DNA of 64,000 nucleotides, taken from positions 1-64,000 of the forward strand of contig VWPU01003977.1 in NCBI GenBank assembly GCA_013398955.1, written 5' to 3'. Below the pieces are notes generated by a model. That model had not been told where the DNA came from. It was given only the letters and a program-made list of their open reading frames with translations, and made no database searches. This document shows, one piece after another, positions 49,450 to 62,800 of this stretch (positions are counted from its first letter, which is position 1; each line of letters starts with the position of its first letter). Source of the DNA: Callaeas wilsoni (lineage: Eukaryota; Chordata; Aves; Passeriformes; Callaeidae). The position numbers were made by a program, and so were the translations under genes.

Positions 49450-49643
49450 CCAGCTGAACTCTATGTTTTGTGGGACCACCACCACCAGAAGACCAGAAGA
49501 AGTGGGCCAATGGGACACCACTGGATCCACGGGGCTGGTGATATCTTTCTACTTCTTAACCTGTCTCTCTGTCACTCTCTTTCTCTCCCAGTGTCTCTCT
49601 TTTTCTTATTTCTTGCTCTCTCTCTATCTTAGATTTACTATTA

Positions 49644-49649
49644 AATAAA
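49644..49649 (+). terminator. LTR poly(A) signal AATAAA
   Basis: AATAAA about 90 bases before the LTR 3' edge; the same spacing occurs in the related LTR at 11021. Confidence 0.6.
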
Positions 49650-50708
49650 GTCCACACTATTGACTTTGATATATGGTCTCATTTGTATCTTAATTTGTAC
49701 AGAAGCATGTCTCCAATAATTGTAATAATTGGATTGTAACAACCTTTCTGAAAACAGGAGAAACACTTAACAGAGTTGGTCTGTCTACTCCTAAGAGAAA
49801 TGTCTGTGAACATAGTTTGGCTTTAAAACCTTGAGGGTTTAGTGGCTCCAAGTAACATTTTCTCTGCATTTCAATTCTAATTCAGATAAACCTCAGCATT
49901 TTATGTGACTTAAATCTCACGTCTAGGTATCTGAAACACTAAATATTCAAAACAAACCAATAAACTGTATCCCTTCCACTGTGGCATCTTCTACTTAACA
50001 GTGTTGTGATTTTGGAGTCCAGGAGTTAACCTCAGCTAAGAAAACTTTTTACATAATTGATATTTACCTAATTTGGTACTTTGAAAGCACCAACATATGC
50101 CCCAGTCCAGGACACTACTACAGTAAAATAAATTACCATAATCTCTACAGTAGTCAAAGCTTAGTGAACCATTAAAGACAAACCAGCTCAATGAACCAGG
50201 CAGCAACAACAAAATAAATGTACACTGAAAGCATGCCTAAGGCAACAACAATTTTTTTCTCACTCCCATCTCTACTACTGACTTTTACAAAGGACAAAAA
50301 TGCCCAACAATTTATTTGTTGGCCTTCCTGTCTGGACTTACAAGACTTTCAGACAAATTTTCAGCATAGCCTCTTGGATTGACAGTCTCCACCATAAGTT
50401 CACTCTTATGCAAGATACTGATTGCTTTTCTTTCCATTTCACCAGATGATGTATGCAGGATGAATGTCTACCTCTGATAATGCTATTTTTGTGTGTGGGT
50501 TCAAGTGTGAGCATGCATATGAGGTATTTGCCTACTTACCCCAAAAAAGTGAGTTCCATTTAAGACATTATAATTGCAGCTCTACTGCACTGACCACAGT
50601 GGATCCCTGTTGGATAACTTCAGAAAGCTGTAGTTTACAGTTAACTGAGCTTGCAACCTTCAAACCTAGGTCTTCTTTAGTCTGTTTAGTCCAAGTCTAT
50701 CCAGTGTG

Positions 50709-50738
50709 CAAATATGCCATGCAGGCATGGCATATTTG
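50709..50738. repeat. 30-bp near-perfect palindrome
   Basis: CAAATATGCCATGC and its exact reverse complement GCATGGCATATTTG are separated by only AG. As DNA it could extrude as a cruciform; as RNA the innermost pairs would have to open to form a loop. Confidence 0.95.
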
Positions 50739-51710
50739 TGGCTATGACGGAAGTAATTCCCTTTTCCAAATTCTTTAATGAGTGAGAGCCATCATTAAAG
50801 TCATGTAGAACTGACTGAACACAAAGTCATTGGTCAGTCTGAGAATTCATATCATATTTTCTGTAAACTTGCTGCCATTACCATTAGGGAAAAAACATGC
50901 CTTTTGTCTGGAGGCATCCCATTTGAAGAACAACAAAAAAATACCATTACCTTATCTGCCAACTTCATCATCAGAGATGTACTGAGTTCTTTGGTTGTGA
51001 GTGCCTTATCATCCTTGAGAAAAAAGGAACTGGATTTCACTGAGATGTACAAGAAAACTGACTAAAAGGATGAAATAAGGGTATTATAAAAGCCTCTGAA
51101 ATGATATTGAGCTTTACCTCCTTCTCTCTCGTATGCAGTTTGCCTTTCCTGCTAGTCACAACCAGTACCAAGATTGGCCATCAATGAAGGTAGCTGGAGG
51201 ACTGCTGAGCAGTAGCTGGAGGTGCAGAACAACTAAACTGCCAGTAGAAGTCTTTGCTACTCTCTGAGTTTCACTTCCCAAAGTAGCCAAATAACAAGTA
51301 AATTACGTTACTTCATAATGTAATGGATGAGTTCAGGTGAACAATGAGTTCTTCCTCTCTCCTGGGATGTCTGCAAGATGGACACTAGACGGGTAGGCCT
51401 ATTTCCTATGTCTTTCCTATTCAGGTAATGCATACAGGAGAGTTCTACCACTTCATGAAGAAAGAAAAGACAATTTTAGCTGTTCAAGTTTCAGAGCAAA
51501 GCTTGAAAATACAGAGCAGGTAGAGTCCAATGGCTCCAAAATCAGATGGCAAATACAGTAATGCTGACTTTGCTATGATTTTAAAAGCTTCTTATTTTAA
51601 GCTGAAAGCCAAATGTGAAAGGGAGCATAGGATGCTGCGTTTGTGATATGCTTTCATCTCCAGGGCTTCACACATGATGCAATGGCAATTGATATGGAGA
51701 TACATGACTT

Positions 51711-51759
51711 TTGGCGTTATTGATCACGTCTGCACTATCAGACATGATCAATAAGCTAA
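51711..51759. repeat. Strong hairpin, 16-bp arms extendable to 21 bp
   Basis: TTATTGATCACGTCTG (51717-51732) pairs with CAGACATGATCAATAA (51739-51754) around the loop CACTAT, with a single C/A mismatch that becomes a G.U pair on the minus-strand RNA. With one bulged G (51716), five more pairs form (51711-51715 with 51755-51759, one of them G.T). No transposon ends flank it. Confidence 0.9.
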
Positions 51760-53582
51760 CTGGCAAATGCCTAATCCCAGCATGCATTAGGTTTTAGCAA
51801 GCAGCACAGTCAGAACAATTTGGGGTCACTTTTGGTTTTGGTTTAGGAGAATTACAAGGGGTTTACTGGGTTCTGTTTGTTAACCTAGTATTACCCAACA
51901 GCTGTAAGAAGATAAAAATAAAATTCACAAACAAGTTACACAAGTGTCAACTCTTTTTCTCAGTGTTCCCCATATTTTAAAGATGAAATTTTGTTTATCC
52001 ATGAGTCTGTTCTCTACATGTTCTCACTTGGTTTTTGACTTGAAGGACATCTGAGAACAATGTGGGGGAGTAAGACAGAGTCAGCTCCTTGTGGCAAATA
52101 ATTTAAAGCATCAAGAGTTAGAAGTAAAAATAATAACAAGAGTACTGTGTTCAAGCTATTAGCCAAAAAGATCAAATTTTGACTTTCACTGCAGTCAAAG
52201 CATCCCTCAAAAAGGCCAATGTACAATTTTATCTGGTGTGTATTTTTAGTTATTCACAAAATTTGATATAAACACTGTCTAAATTTATTGGGTACAATCA
52301 TTTGCAGAAAACCCCCATGTGACCTAGTACATTTCCAGAAGATGACATGGATATATCAAGTTCATATTTGAAAAAGTAAGTATTGTGCTTAATTATATTT
52401 TTCAGAATATACAAAAGTGCACATGAACATTATTTTACCCACAGTGTCAGTATTGTTCTGCACATAGTAGCTCTCAGAAAATGCACAGGTAGCAGAAGTT
52501 CATTTCCCCAAAATGCACTTCAATATATTTTATGTGTAAAAACCTAATTTAAAATAATGTCAGCATCTTTTGCCTTTAGAATATGAGGCTCAGCATCTTT
52601 AAATTATTTAAGAGTTCCTTAGAGAGTCAGTTGTGCTTATAATGTCAGATTTGCTCAAAGAAATGGAAAGAGGAAAGCAAAGTGTTGAATAAGGACTTCC
52701 TGTGTGATTTTACCAAGTTATTTTTTACTGCCTGTAGTTGAAGCAGCATTCACACCTCACACCATTTTAGCCAAAAATATATGTTGTATAACTGCAACTT
52801 GTTTTACTTGGTTTTGTTTCTTTTTTTTCCCTGTTTTATAAATAGAGTAGCTCTACTGAACTGCTCTTTTCCCCATGAGGATTCATTCACAAATAAATAC
52901 AAGCTCTATCAAGACTTAATTGAAACTACACTTGTACAGGAGCTTACAGATTCTATGCATGTCTCCTCCTAAAAGGAAAAATATAAACTATAAAGGAAAG
53001 AGTTTACTATTACAATCTCCAAAATATTTTGTTTCCCTTATTGTGATAGAAGGACCAGAGCCAATACTCATAAAGCCACCTTAACAGCTTATATTCAAAC
53101 AAATGATGAATGGCAGGATTTGTCATAGTTTGTGATCACAAGCGCATTTTCAAGATATAGCCAAAACCTTTATTCTAGTACCAGCCATAATATTAGGTTA
53201 GATGAAAAGAAAGATTCTTGTTAGTGTTGTCTTTTTAATTTTCATAGTTTTATCTTTTTTGCTAGGCATTTTGGACACCTCTAGATAAAACCAAGTTTGT
53301 ATAAGATATGTTGTATTTTCCCATGCTTAAGTCTCAAATTATCTTTTTTTAAAAATGTCCTTCGCAAGCATCAGGATTTCATCAGTAGAATAGATTAAAG
53401 ATGTGAGAAATTACAAATTATAAAAATTAGTGCCAGGGACATATTTTTATTCAAATACTCTATGCACTTGCCATACTTTGTCTTTACTTAGATGTCTCTT
53501 CTAATATAATGAGAACTCACAATTCCTAAAACCAAATGGAGAACTTAATCCATGTGCTGAACCTGCCTTTAAAACCACCATT

Positions 53583-53598
53583 GCAACTAGTTGCAACT
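53583..53598. repeat. 16-bp palindrome from a tandem repeat
   Basis: TTGCAACTAGTTGCAA, part of a two-copy TTGCAACTAG repeat that is itself self-complementary at the junction. Confidence 0.85.
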
Positions 53599-54117
53599 AG
53601 AAATCTGGCATGCATTTAACTGCATGAATTTACTGAGGAAAGTTTGCATAGGGATGCATTGCTGTTTTCTGCAGCTAGCTACACCATCATGCTGATCATA
53701 AGCACCTCATGTTCTCTCTGCAACTGAGATATTTCTTATGGTTTTGTAATTAAAAAAAAAAAAGGAACTACCAATCTGTCTTTGCTTTGAGCCTCTTTCA
53801 GTACTAATGAGGAAATTCGAGTACACAGAGAACATCTATCATAGCTAGAACAAGGAGAACAGGTCAGCTCCTACTTTACCTCAAAACACCTTGCATTGGC
53901 ACACCATGTACCCTCTGTGCCTGAAACACTTTGTATTTGAACTAGAGCACAAGCTCCCTGAGGAAGCAGTGCATAACTTCATTTGATTTTGATCTGAGTG
54001 CAGTCATTATTGACTGTCTATACACAACAAAAGGGATCGTAACATTCATAATGTTAATATTCTGCAAAGGATTTCCATTAACTGTACAAATAATTCTCCT
54101 TTTAAACAAAAAACCCC

Positions 54118-54135
54118 CAACAACAACAACAACAA
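54118..54135 (+). repeat. (CAA)6 microsatellite
   Basis: Six CAA units inside a longer A/C-rich stretch (54107-54157). Confidence 0.9.
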
Positions 54136-54194
54136 ACCCCACAACAAAACCAAAAACATCCTGAGTATATTTACACAGTTCATATGATGACATT

Positions 54195-54420
54195 CTGTGA
54201 TCATACCCTCTGACCCAAGGAGCTTTGGGCAGCAGTCTTGGCATCTGAGCACAGGCCTCTCTGCTTTCACTCACAGGTTGCCAGGTGACCTGCATGTCAA
54301 AACTCACCCAGAGCCACACTTCACCTCTGCCGAAGTACAGCCACTCCTGCAGCCAAGAGCTTCTCTCCAGGGTCGACCATCCCTGCTGCTCAGCAGCTTA
54401 GCTCTGGGTCTAAGGACTGT
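54195..54420. other. Isolated GC-richer block
   Basis: About 225 bases stand out in GC content. Frames are open on the plus strand (54197-54475, 92 codons) and on the minus strand, without recognisable motifs. It may be an unrecognised repeat fragment, an exon or a regulatory element. Confidence 0.3.
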
Positions 54421-56696
54421 CCTTTACAGAGTAAACAGCAGGCTGAATATTTTTAAATGGATCTGGATATTGTGAATTATGGAGCAGCAGCAGGAGTAAA
54501 AAGAAATTAAATGACAGAAATCTGTGTCATTGTTTCAAGTGTTATACTCACCATGGATAGATTTTTCTACTATCTCTTCTCTTAACTTTGACTAACATGT
54601 TAAGTATTCTGTGCCCAGTGAAGTGAAATACAATCAAATAATTTGTTATGAAAGGCAACATTTTTTGCTGTTTAGAGATCAGCCAACCCACAGCTGCCAG
54701 AGGGTGTTAGATTAAGAAGGGACTGAAGACCCAATACATGCACCACTCACTCATGTCTTGCTCTCATTCTCTAACTTTAATATACAATTTGAGATTATAT
54801 TGTATGGAACTAAATGGCTCAAGGCAGATGCTTAGCTTTAACCTTCCAATTGTACATTGAAACCTTACAACTGGAATAGCACTTTATTCATATAGAAGTT
54901 GGAAGTTGGGTAGATTTGAAATTATTCATTATTTCATGGGAACAAAAATGCATCACATATTCCTGAATTCATTTTGACCACTGTTTGTTGCTTCGCACTT
55001 CAACTTCCTCCTTTTCCTTCAACAAATTATTTTGTAACACAGGAGAATTGGGAAGAATTATTCAGATTCTAACATTAGCCTTGGGCTATGCTGTTTTGCC
55101 ATTTCTTTTTTTATCCCTCCCACCTTTAATTAAGATATCTCCTCTAAGTGTTGTGCCAGTCTCATCTGGCACAAAATAGTGAAGCTACCCTGAAAGCCAC
55201 GGTTCATTTAGATAGCTATGGATTCCTTAGCCTTCATTTTAATGTCTGACTTCAGCTTCTGTAGATTCCCATCTCCTCTCTCCCACATCATTATGCTGGC
55301 TGTGACACCACCTCTCTTGGCATTGCAAAAAGGATTCCTTCTTTGTCTAGACCACTTGCAGCAGTGCTTAGACAGCAAAGGGGCCTTAGAAGTAAATTCA
55401 TGGTTTCTTTCAAAGCCTGTCTGTATTTCAAAAAATACATTGATTGTTTTGGTAATAAGTACAGTGACTAATTTCTCTTGAGATTGCAGGGGAAAATCAG
55501 AGAGGAAACAAGTGAAAGATGACAGCAGAAGAAACATTTTGATTCATTCTAGTTCTTTGCTAGCCTCATCTTGCTATTGCCATTTTTATCTATCAAAGGA
55601 GAAGAATGTTCCCATTGTTATCTATTACTACACAATACAAAATACAAAATAGCTTCTTCTTAGTGTAATATGTCATATTTTGTATGTATTCATTTTACCA
55701 ATTGTGTCATAAAACCTTGAACATGTACTTGAGAATTTATTCAAATGTTGTCATGAAAGGAATGAGAAGGCATAGTAACTTTAGTTTGAAAATAGCACTT
55801 GAAAAAGATTGCATAACATACGTGCAATTCCCAAAATGTGTTTACAGAGGTCTCCATCCACTTACACCTTGGTTTAGTTGAACTAACTTTGATTGTATAT
55901 AGCAAAACATCTTAAGAGATGCCAGAGCAATTTTTTTTTTTTATAATGAGGAGAGCTAAAAAGTATTGAATGAATAAGAAAACCCAACATCTAACAACTG
56001 CACCTTTCGGATGTCAGCCAATTTTTAACTCAGTTTTTAGGCTGGGACAGAAATATGTGATCTTCCAGTGGTAGCTTGAAGATACGAATTTACAAGATAT
56101 ACTCTAATGACCTCATACCATAGCTCAACGTTTAATGAAAATTGTTTCCCATATTCAAACAAACGTATTTCTAAACTGTACACAAAAGTCAGAAGATTCT
56201 AAATAATCTCTCTGAGCTTCACTACAGGCTGAATTAGAAATTATTTAATGTGCAATATGCTTTAGGAATCACAATCTTTAGCAAAGAGCACCACATACTG
56301 ATTTCACAGGTTGCAGAGCACATAACACAGAAAAGAAGAATGAGGAAGGCAAGGCATCTCTGTACACAAACCCTCCCAGTTTAAATGAAACAGTGAGTAT
56401 AAATACGCATAGAGACTATGTGCCTATAACTTGATTACCTCTGCGTCTCCAAGCACTGGCATAAGTTTTATTCAGCATGCTTGCAAAAAAGTTGTGATTT
56501 TGAAATAGGTGAGAAACACATTAAAATATGTAATTTGATTCTGCTTATCTAAAGGCATTTTAAACCGTTATTTCTTTTGTAAAGAAGTCTTTCTCCCAAG
56601 AATGTGCTAGTGAAGAAATTCTTCCACAAAATCCCACTTGTCTTTGGTTTTGTTTCTAGCAGACGTATTATCTTGTCCATAAGATTCTGCACCTTG

Positions 56697-56705
56697 TATC
56701 CATCC

Positions 56706-56748
<43 letters not shown>

Positions 56749-56822
56749 CCTATATCTAATCTATCTCTATCTCTATCTCTATCTCTATCTCTATCTCTAT
56801 CTCTATCTCTATCTCTATCTCT
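56697..56822 (+). repeat. Compound microsatellite: (TATC)10 then (CTATCT)10
   Basis: TATC/CATC units (56697-56708) lead into ten perfect TATC units (56709-56748). A 12-base interruption follows, then ten perfect CTATCT units (56761-56820). The 6-bp unit equals the 4-bp unit plus CT, which suggests one array arose from the other. Confidence 0.95.
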
Positions 56823-59800
56823 AATCTATAGCTATACCTATATATATACACAGAGATAATTTTTTATTTTTTTAATCCTGAAATTTGTAATGGAAAACTC
56901 TTTCAGAACTCCTCAGGTAGGAGAGGAACCCTACTGATTCCTCACTTCTGTGACCTCAAGAGGAAAACCCCATTTTTTAAAATTATAAAATTCACATATA
57001 TATGGTCTAAAATATTTGTTTTCCCTTCATGTTATTTGTGCAAGAAATCTATTAATAACGTGCCAGTATATTTCATAATTAGTCTACATAACATAACCTG
57101 ATTACTTAAGTCCTCTTTGTGGGCCTCTCAATCGTCTTTTGTTTTTTGTTGATGTCTGGATCTTTCTCCAGTTGTACAGTAGGTATTCTGAAGATGCCTA
57201 CTACAGTCTCTGCAGTATTAAACAAACTAAATCTGATGGGAATATACTGATCTATACATCTTTCCCGAGCATGTTCACCTTCCATATCTTCATTACCTAG
57301 GTGAGTTACTGTAAAATCGTGTTCATGCTAGTAATACTTTTCTCTTTCTCTTACTTTGTCAAAATGGTGTGCAAACAATTTGTAATAGTAGTTCTCGTGA
57401 GTGTGTATATATATATATATAAAAATATCCTCAAGATCATCCAGTTCTTTCTATGTACCCTGATACATCTACCTTTTAATTTTATTCAAAAATCCAGCAA
57501 GATAATTTCCAAAAGTTGTTTTTGATGCACTCTATTCAGATTTTAAAATCTGAACTGAAATAGAACCTCTTGAATAATTGTTGCTTATTCTGCAGATGAC
57601 TTTTACTCCTGGTTCAAATTTTGATCCCTTATGTCTAACCTAGATAATCATTACTCTTTTCACGTGATGGTGTTTTTACCAATGCCCAGATTGCAGATTG
57701 GACACTATTGCTGTTTCTTCACCTATAATTTTGAGAAAAATCAGTAAGGTAAAACTGGAGTCCTCTGTGACAATATATCTTTTTTGAAGAGGATACTTTT
57801 TCATCATAAGTAATCTGACACTGTAAGTTCTATTTCATGTATTACATGTCTGGAAATATTAATACAATTTTTTCCTCTAAGCCTTTCTACATTCCTGTCA
57901 TGACAGAAATTAGCTGAGGAGTGTTTATCGTAAAGTGCTATTTGTCAAGCTCAGAGAAAAGAATATGGTCTCAGTGGTATGAAAGATTACGAAGAATTGA
58001 CAACTTACAGTACATGTGAATTTTATAGTTTATGTTATGTTGTCCTGTGGAGGCTTTGTGCAACGTTATACAAAGACATAAATGATGCTTAAAACAGATG
58101 AGTAGTATTTTCTAAGCCATTAATTACCTGAGACATAACTACTCAGTTTATGTAAAGATTTCCTTTGATGAAGATGCTTCTGTAAAAAGCAAGTAGCGCA
58201 AATACTGTGGAACATCAATAGCTGAGAGATTTTGCTGGATTTTAGTACAATCATCTGTACGCTGAAACCCTTTAAACTTGAAATGAAGATAAAACATATT
58301 TGCCAGTGCTTTTTTAAAAACACCAAAACACTATAAAACTTGGAAATAACTTAATTGTTCTAATAGTGAAAATAAAAAAAAGCTTTAACTGCTAATAAAA
58401 CTGTTAATAAAAAGTTAACATGAAATACTGAACTATGCTGCATAATGTAAAGGAGAATGACAAGGTACAGGATGTGGTACTCTCTGGTTATTTACACTTC
58501 TCTCATCCAATACTGGGCAAGCTCCTTAATCTAAGTTACAGAACAGATGATGCTAAGATATATTGAATTCATACCTTCTGAGTGAGATACAGTTTTCAGA
58601 TTTTAAACCTTCTTCCAGGACCACATGATATGATTTAATGATTATAATGCATATAGGAACAAAATAAAAATAAAAATATTTTTCTGTCTTTGCTACCATA
58701 TGGTCTTTTTTTCCTCTTCAATATTTGACAACTGACACATTTCAAGCAACTATAATTGTACATTCCTGTTGTACTGATAAAGCATTTGTTATTTCAGGAC
58801 TGGAACCACATTCTGGAGAAGCACACAGTTTAAGTTTTTCCTCAAAAATATTCATTAGTATTATAGTTTTAGAGTTGATTTTACCCCACCATATTTTCAT
58901 TATAATCTAAAGGTATTTTAGCACCTAATAATATCTGCTCTGTAGAATATGTTGTTTAAATTTTCAGCTTCAACCAGAACACAATGTGCTCAGTCTGAAA
59001 GGAAAAGGGAGAGATTTTCTTCTGGGGAAACCCCTTATTTCTATTTGTTAGAGCAATTCCTCCCATAAACAACACTAAGGAATCTCCACTGATTTAAAAT
59101 AGTACTTTCTATTGGCTAAAGTATAGCTAATTTATGCAAGTTCTTGTTTCTCAACTGAAGGTTTTTAAAACAATTTTGATTGACAATATGGCAGATTTTT
59201 TACAAGGAATGGTTATCTAGTGGTGACTACCATGTTACCGGTTTTTATTTTCTCTGGTTTGCACCAAGAGTCCTGTTTAGAACACCATTGCAATCAGTGG
59301 GTTACTCACAACCTCAAAATTATTCATGTGCATTAGTGATCTGTTGGACTGATGCCAGAATTCCCATCACTTCCAGCAGAAGCAGACTAAGGGCACAATT
59401 TATTTCATGCTGACCTCTTGATATTTAGTGAGTAAAGAGCCTTGTACAGCTGCAGCTGCTGCTTTCCACAGGTCTGCAGCTTGTATGTTTCTTCTCCCAG
59501 ATCAGGACAATATTATCATCCAGCCTGCTTTTGTTCTGAAGGATTTCTTTTTCATGAAACCGGTAAAGCAAACACCTTCAATAAAAGGAACTGTTGTTCA
59601 ACACTTCTTTCTTCTGGAAGCATGAGATCATCTTATTATGCATGACACCTCATCAGCCTTCTGATATCAGTCTGACAAAGAAGACAGAATATTGATACTG
59701 TATGTAATATCCATTAAAACAAATGCTTGGATCCCCCAAGTTTCTTAATAGATAAAAAAGATGAACATGTGGTACAGTAATAGAACTTTTCATAGGTTTA

Positions 59801-62800
59801 TCAGAAAACAAACCAACATGGATTAATTTTTGATTCTGTGCCTTTTATTTTTTCTCAGAATTGATTATAAACCAGGATCAGAGTATCATGACAATGCATA
59901 TTTGGCTCCAAGTTTAGACTTCATGACCTGATTTGAATATCCTCAAGAGAACTGTTAGATGCTGAATGTTTTGAAAATCTGAGCTTTTCATATAGGTATC
60001 TTCTTTATCTACACCACTATCATCAAATTAATAATTTTCTCGTTCAGTGAATTGTGCCCCAGAATCACATTCCTAAAGTAGAGCTGAATTTCCTCTGACT
60101 TTCAGACAGCGGACATTTTTGCTAGCCTAAGAGATATGCCATACTTATTAAGATGAAATGTATATTTGGAAAGCCAAGCAACACTTAATATTTCAAGTAA
60201 GTTTTGTAATACAGGAACTTCTGACATTAAAAGCTATACTAAATTGCTGCTTGGGTTATTTTGAGAATACCTCTGTTTCTAATATGACAAAAGATGACTT
60301 TGATGACATCATAAACCAGAAACATGAAAGCATTAGTAAAAACTGCCTCATAAAGGGTTATCAGCCTGCTATTAGTGAAGCTGTTCAGACATGGTAAAAT
60401 TTCAAGCTAAACACACTGGACAACTTAATATACTTCTAAACAGCAGTATTGCCAATTGGTAGTAATGGGTATATAAGCTTAAAGAAGAGAGAGAGAATTT
60501 TTTTTTTTTTTTGTGTCAATATAGTTCTTAATAAATATTTCAGGACGGGGAAGTATTACACACCTCCTCAAATCCAGCCATATCTGAGAATCTTCTTTCC
60601 CAGTTATTACCATGGAACATTTGTCCTGTGTATTGTCCAGTCCTGTAATTTCTTTTTGTAAATGTGATACTTAGTTCCTTTTATCCAATGAAATCAGTTA
60701 CTTTAGGATCTTAGTAGTTTTAAGGCGCAGAGGAGCTATACTCTGCATTCTTTTCATTAATTATTTATCTTTCTGCAGGGTAAAGAACTTCACATGTTCC
60801 ATTCTTTCCCCTCCAAAATGCATAGTGGACCTTTTTAAATATGAAGCACCTGGAAAACAGACTTAATTGTAGGTAAGATGGTAGCCATTTTCTAGTGGAG
60901 GTGTCTGCAGGAAAGCTTAGGGAAATGTTTTCGAAGATCATATTCCTGTTCAAAGGCAGTAGATTCAAAACGGTCATGTACTTTTGAAGGTCTAGGATTG
61001 CTCTCATCATAAATTCCTTAAAACGTTTTTGGCAGCAAATACTTTGGGAAAATAAGAAATAAAGGATCTCGTTCTTTATGCAGTTTATATTTAGATCAGT
61101 ATAACTCTTATAATTACCATCTAAGGAAAAAAAATGCTTTTTTTCCTGGAAAATATTGCAAACCATATATCTGTTTGGGGGGTTGAGACTATTGAATGTT
61201 CTTTGCTTGAGTTAAGGTAATGCCCCACTTTAGTTAAATGGCAAATAATATTTTCATAATAAATACAGATAAAGTCCTGCAAGAACTTCATGGGACATAC
61301 AGCAACTTACAAACCTATTTCTGATTACAGAACCAAAGAATAGGTGTACCTAATATAATATAAGCTAAACCAAAGGGTCCAAGTAGATACAATTTTCTCA
61401 TTGAAACTACTGGAAGCAAACATACTTCCTACTATTTGCATGCCGTTGTCATATTGTTCCATTCTCCTTCTTCTCTCTTTGCCCCCCTCCCCTCCTCCTG
61501 CCCTCGGCCTCAGTCAGTTTATAGAAGATTTAGTACATTATAAGGGAGTTGAGGTAGCAAATGAAGAAATATTGGATTCACAGAGATGAGACTGTGCAAG
61601 TCAAAAATAGAGAAAAAACCTGTGCTGGAAAAAGGAATGGAATCATCTAGAAGAACATAGCTTTATATATTATTTATACAGAAAATTTGCAGTGTTATCA
61701 GGATTATTTGGATGCAGTGGAAGTGATAGGTAGACAGTGGTTTTCAAGGCTGGCCAATAGTCCTCATGCTGAAAACTACTTTGGCAAAACAGTTTTATAT
61801 TGATCATATCCATGCATCTTGCAAACCTCTTAGATAAAAGGTTATTGGTCCAAAATGCTGCTGGCTGCATATAGTTTGTGTTCTATTTCCAAGTCTGGTA
61901 GCAGATGCTTTCTGGTGACCATGGATAATGCACAAACTATAATTGAAAGCAAGCAAAATGAAAAAGCTTGAAGAGGACAGAATTGATTCAAGCCTTGGGT
62001 GCTATGGAAAACATCCAGCTCACCTCCATGATGTACTCTAGACAGCAACCACTAGAGAGCACCTAGTTACAACAACATGAGTACCTGTGCTGAAAGGATA
62101 ACATAGTCATTAAGTAAAAAATGGGAAATACTTTTTCCATATTTCTTAGTTCTCAGGGATTTTGTGAGGCAAATAGTACTCCAAACACACTCACTCACTA
62201 AAGAATATCTTTTAAAAAGGACAAGAAAACAATTTATTTGTCACCTTGTTAATAATTTCCCCAGACAGCTGGAGCTTTTTACCAGGAGTAGATCATAGCT
62301 CTGGAAGGTCTAGGACTCATGCTTTCATTCAGGCTGTGATTAAAGCCACTTGTATAGAAACCATGGGAAAAAGTCTTCCCCCATTGACATCAGGGTTCCA
62401 TAAAAGGTGGAGGTCAAGGAATGTATATTCAACTCTCAGTGGTCAACTATAGTCTTTTACTTATTGCAACAGTTCATCAAAATATCTGCATGGTATGGGA
62501 TGTATGGCTGACCTCTGCAGAAGGCACTTAACAGGCTTGTGGGATTTTCTCTGTTGCTTCCAGTACAGACAGACAGAGTCTGGACTAGAATTAGTAAAGG
62601 TGCCAGCTGGACATGCCTGCTAATTGGTTTAGATGCTTCTTAGTCTCTTACTGAGACATCAGGATGTTTAGAGTCCATCTTTTCTGTTTAACAGACAATG
62701 GTACTGGAAGGCACGAGATGTTTTCCTGCTTTCTTGTGTGGTCAAATGCAGCGGCAGAAAATAACCTGACTCCTGCCTTTATTGTATAACAGTATCTGCT

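Larger units (their letters stand above)
48702..49741 (+). mobile_element. Solo ERV LTR, ERVK-like
   Basis: Starts TGTAGCGAAATGTGTGAAGG at the edge of a CR1 fragment and ends near GGATTGTAACA, giving TG...CA ends and about 1,040 bp. A TATA-like TATATTAA (49442-49449) lies about 200 bases before AATAAA (49644-49649). A pyrimidine-rich stretch of CTCT blocks lies between (49560-49630). The last 120 bases parallel the minus-strand LTR at 11021-11770, which fixes the 3' edge beyond the nearer ACA at 49701. No matching target duplication was found, so the edges may be off by some bases or the flank was rearranged. No internal genes. Confidence 0.75.
49742..56696. other. Unannotated DNA with two near-perfect palindromes
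   Basis: About 7 kb without a recognised transposon. It contains a 30-bp palindrome (50709-50738), a strong hairpin (51711-51759), a 16-bp palindrome (53583-53598), a (CAA)6 run (54118-54135) and a GC-richer block at 54195-54420. Frames of 104-125 codons are present but motif-free. Confidence 0.45.

Noticed and set aside
51711..51759. microRNA gene call
   Set aside because: Stem-loop is shorter than typical precursors and no known mature sequence was recognised; kept only as a hairpin.
56697..56822. CRISPR-like array
   Set aside because: Simple tandem units without spacers: a microsatellite in vertebrate DNA.
60765..61166. 133-codon minus-strand frame in AT-rich DNA
   Set aside because: No motif or family resemblance; chance frames of this length are plausible in 64 kb over six frames.
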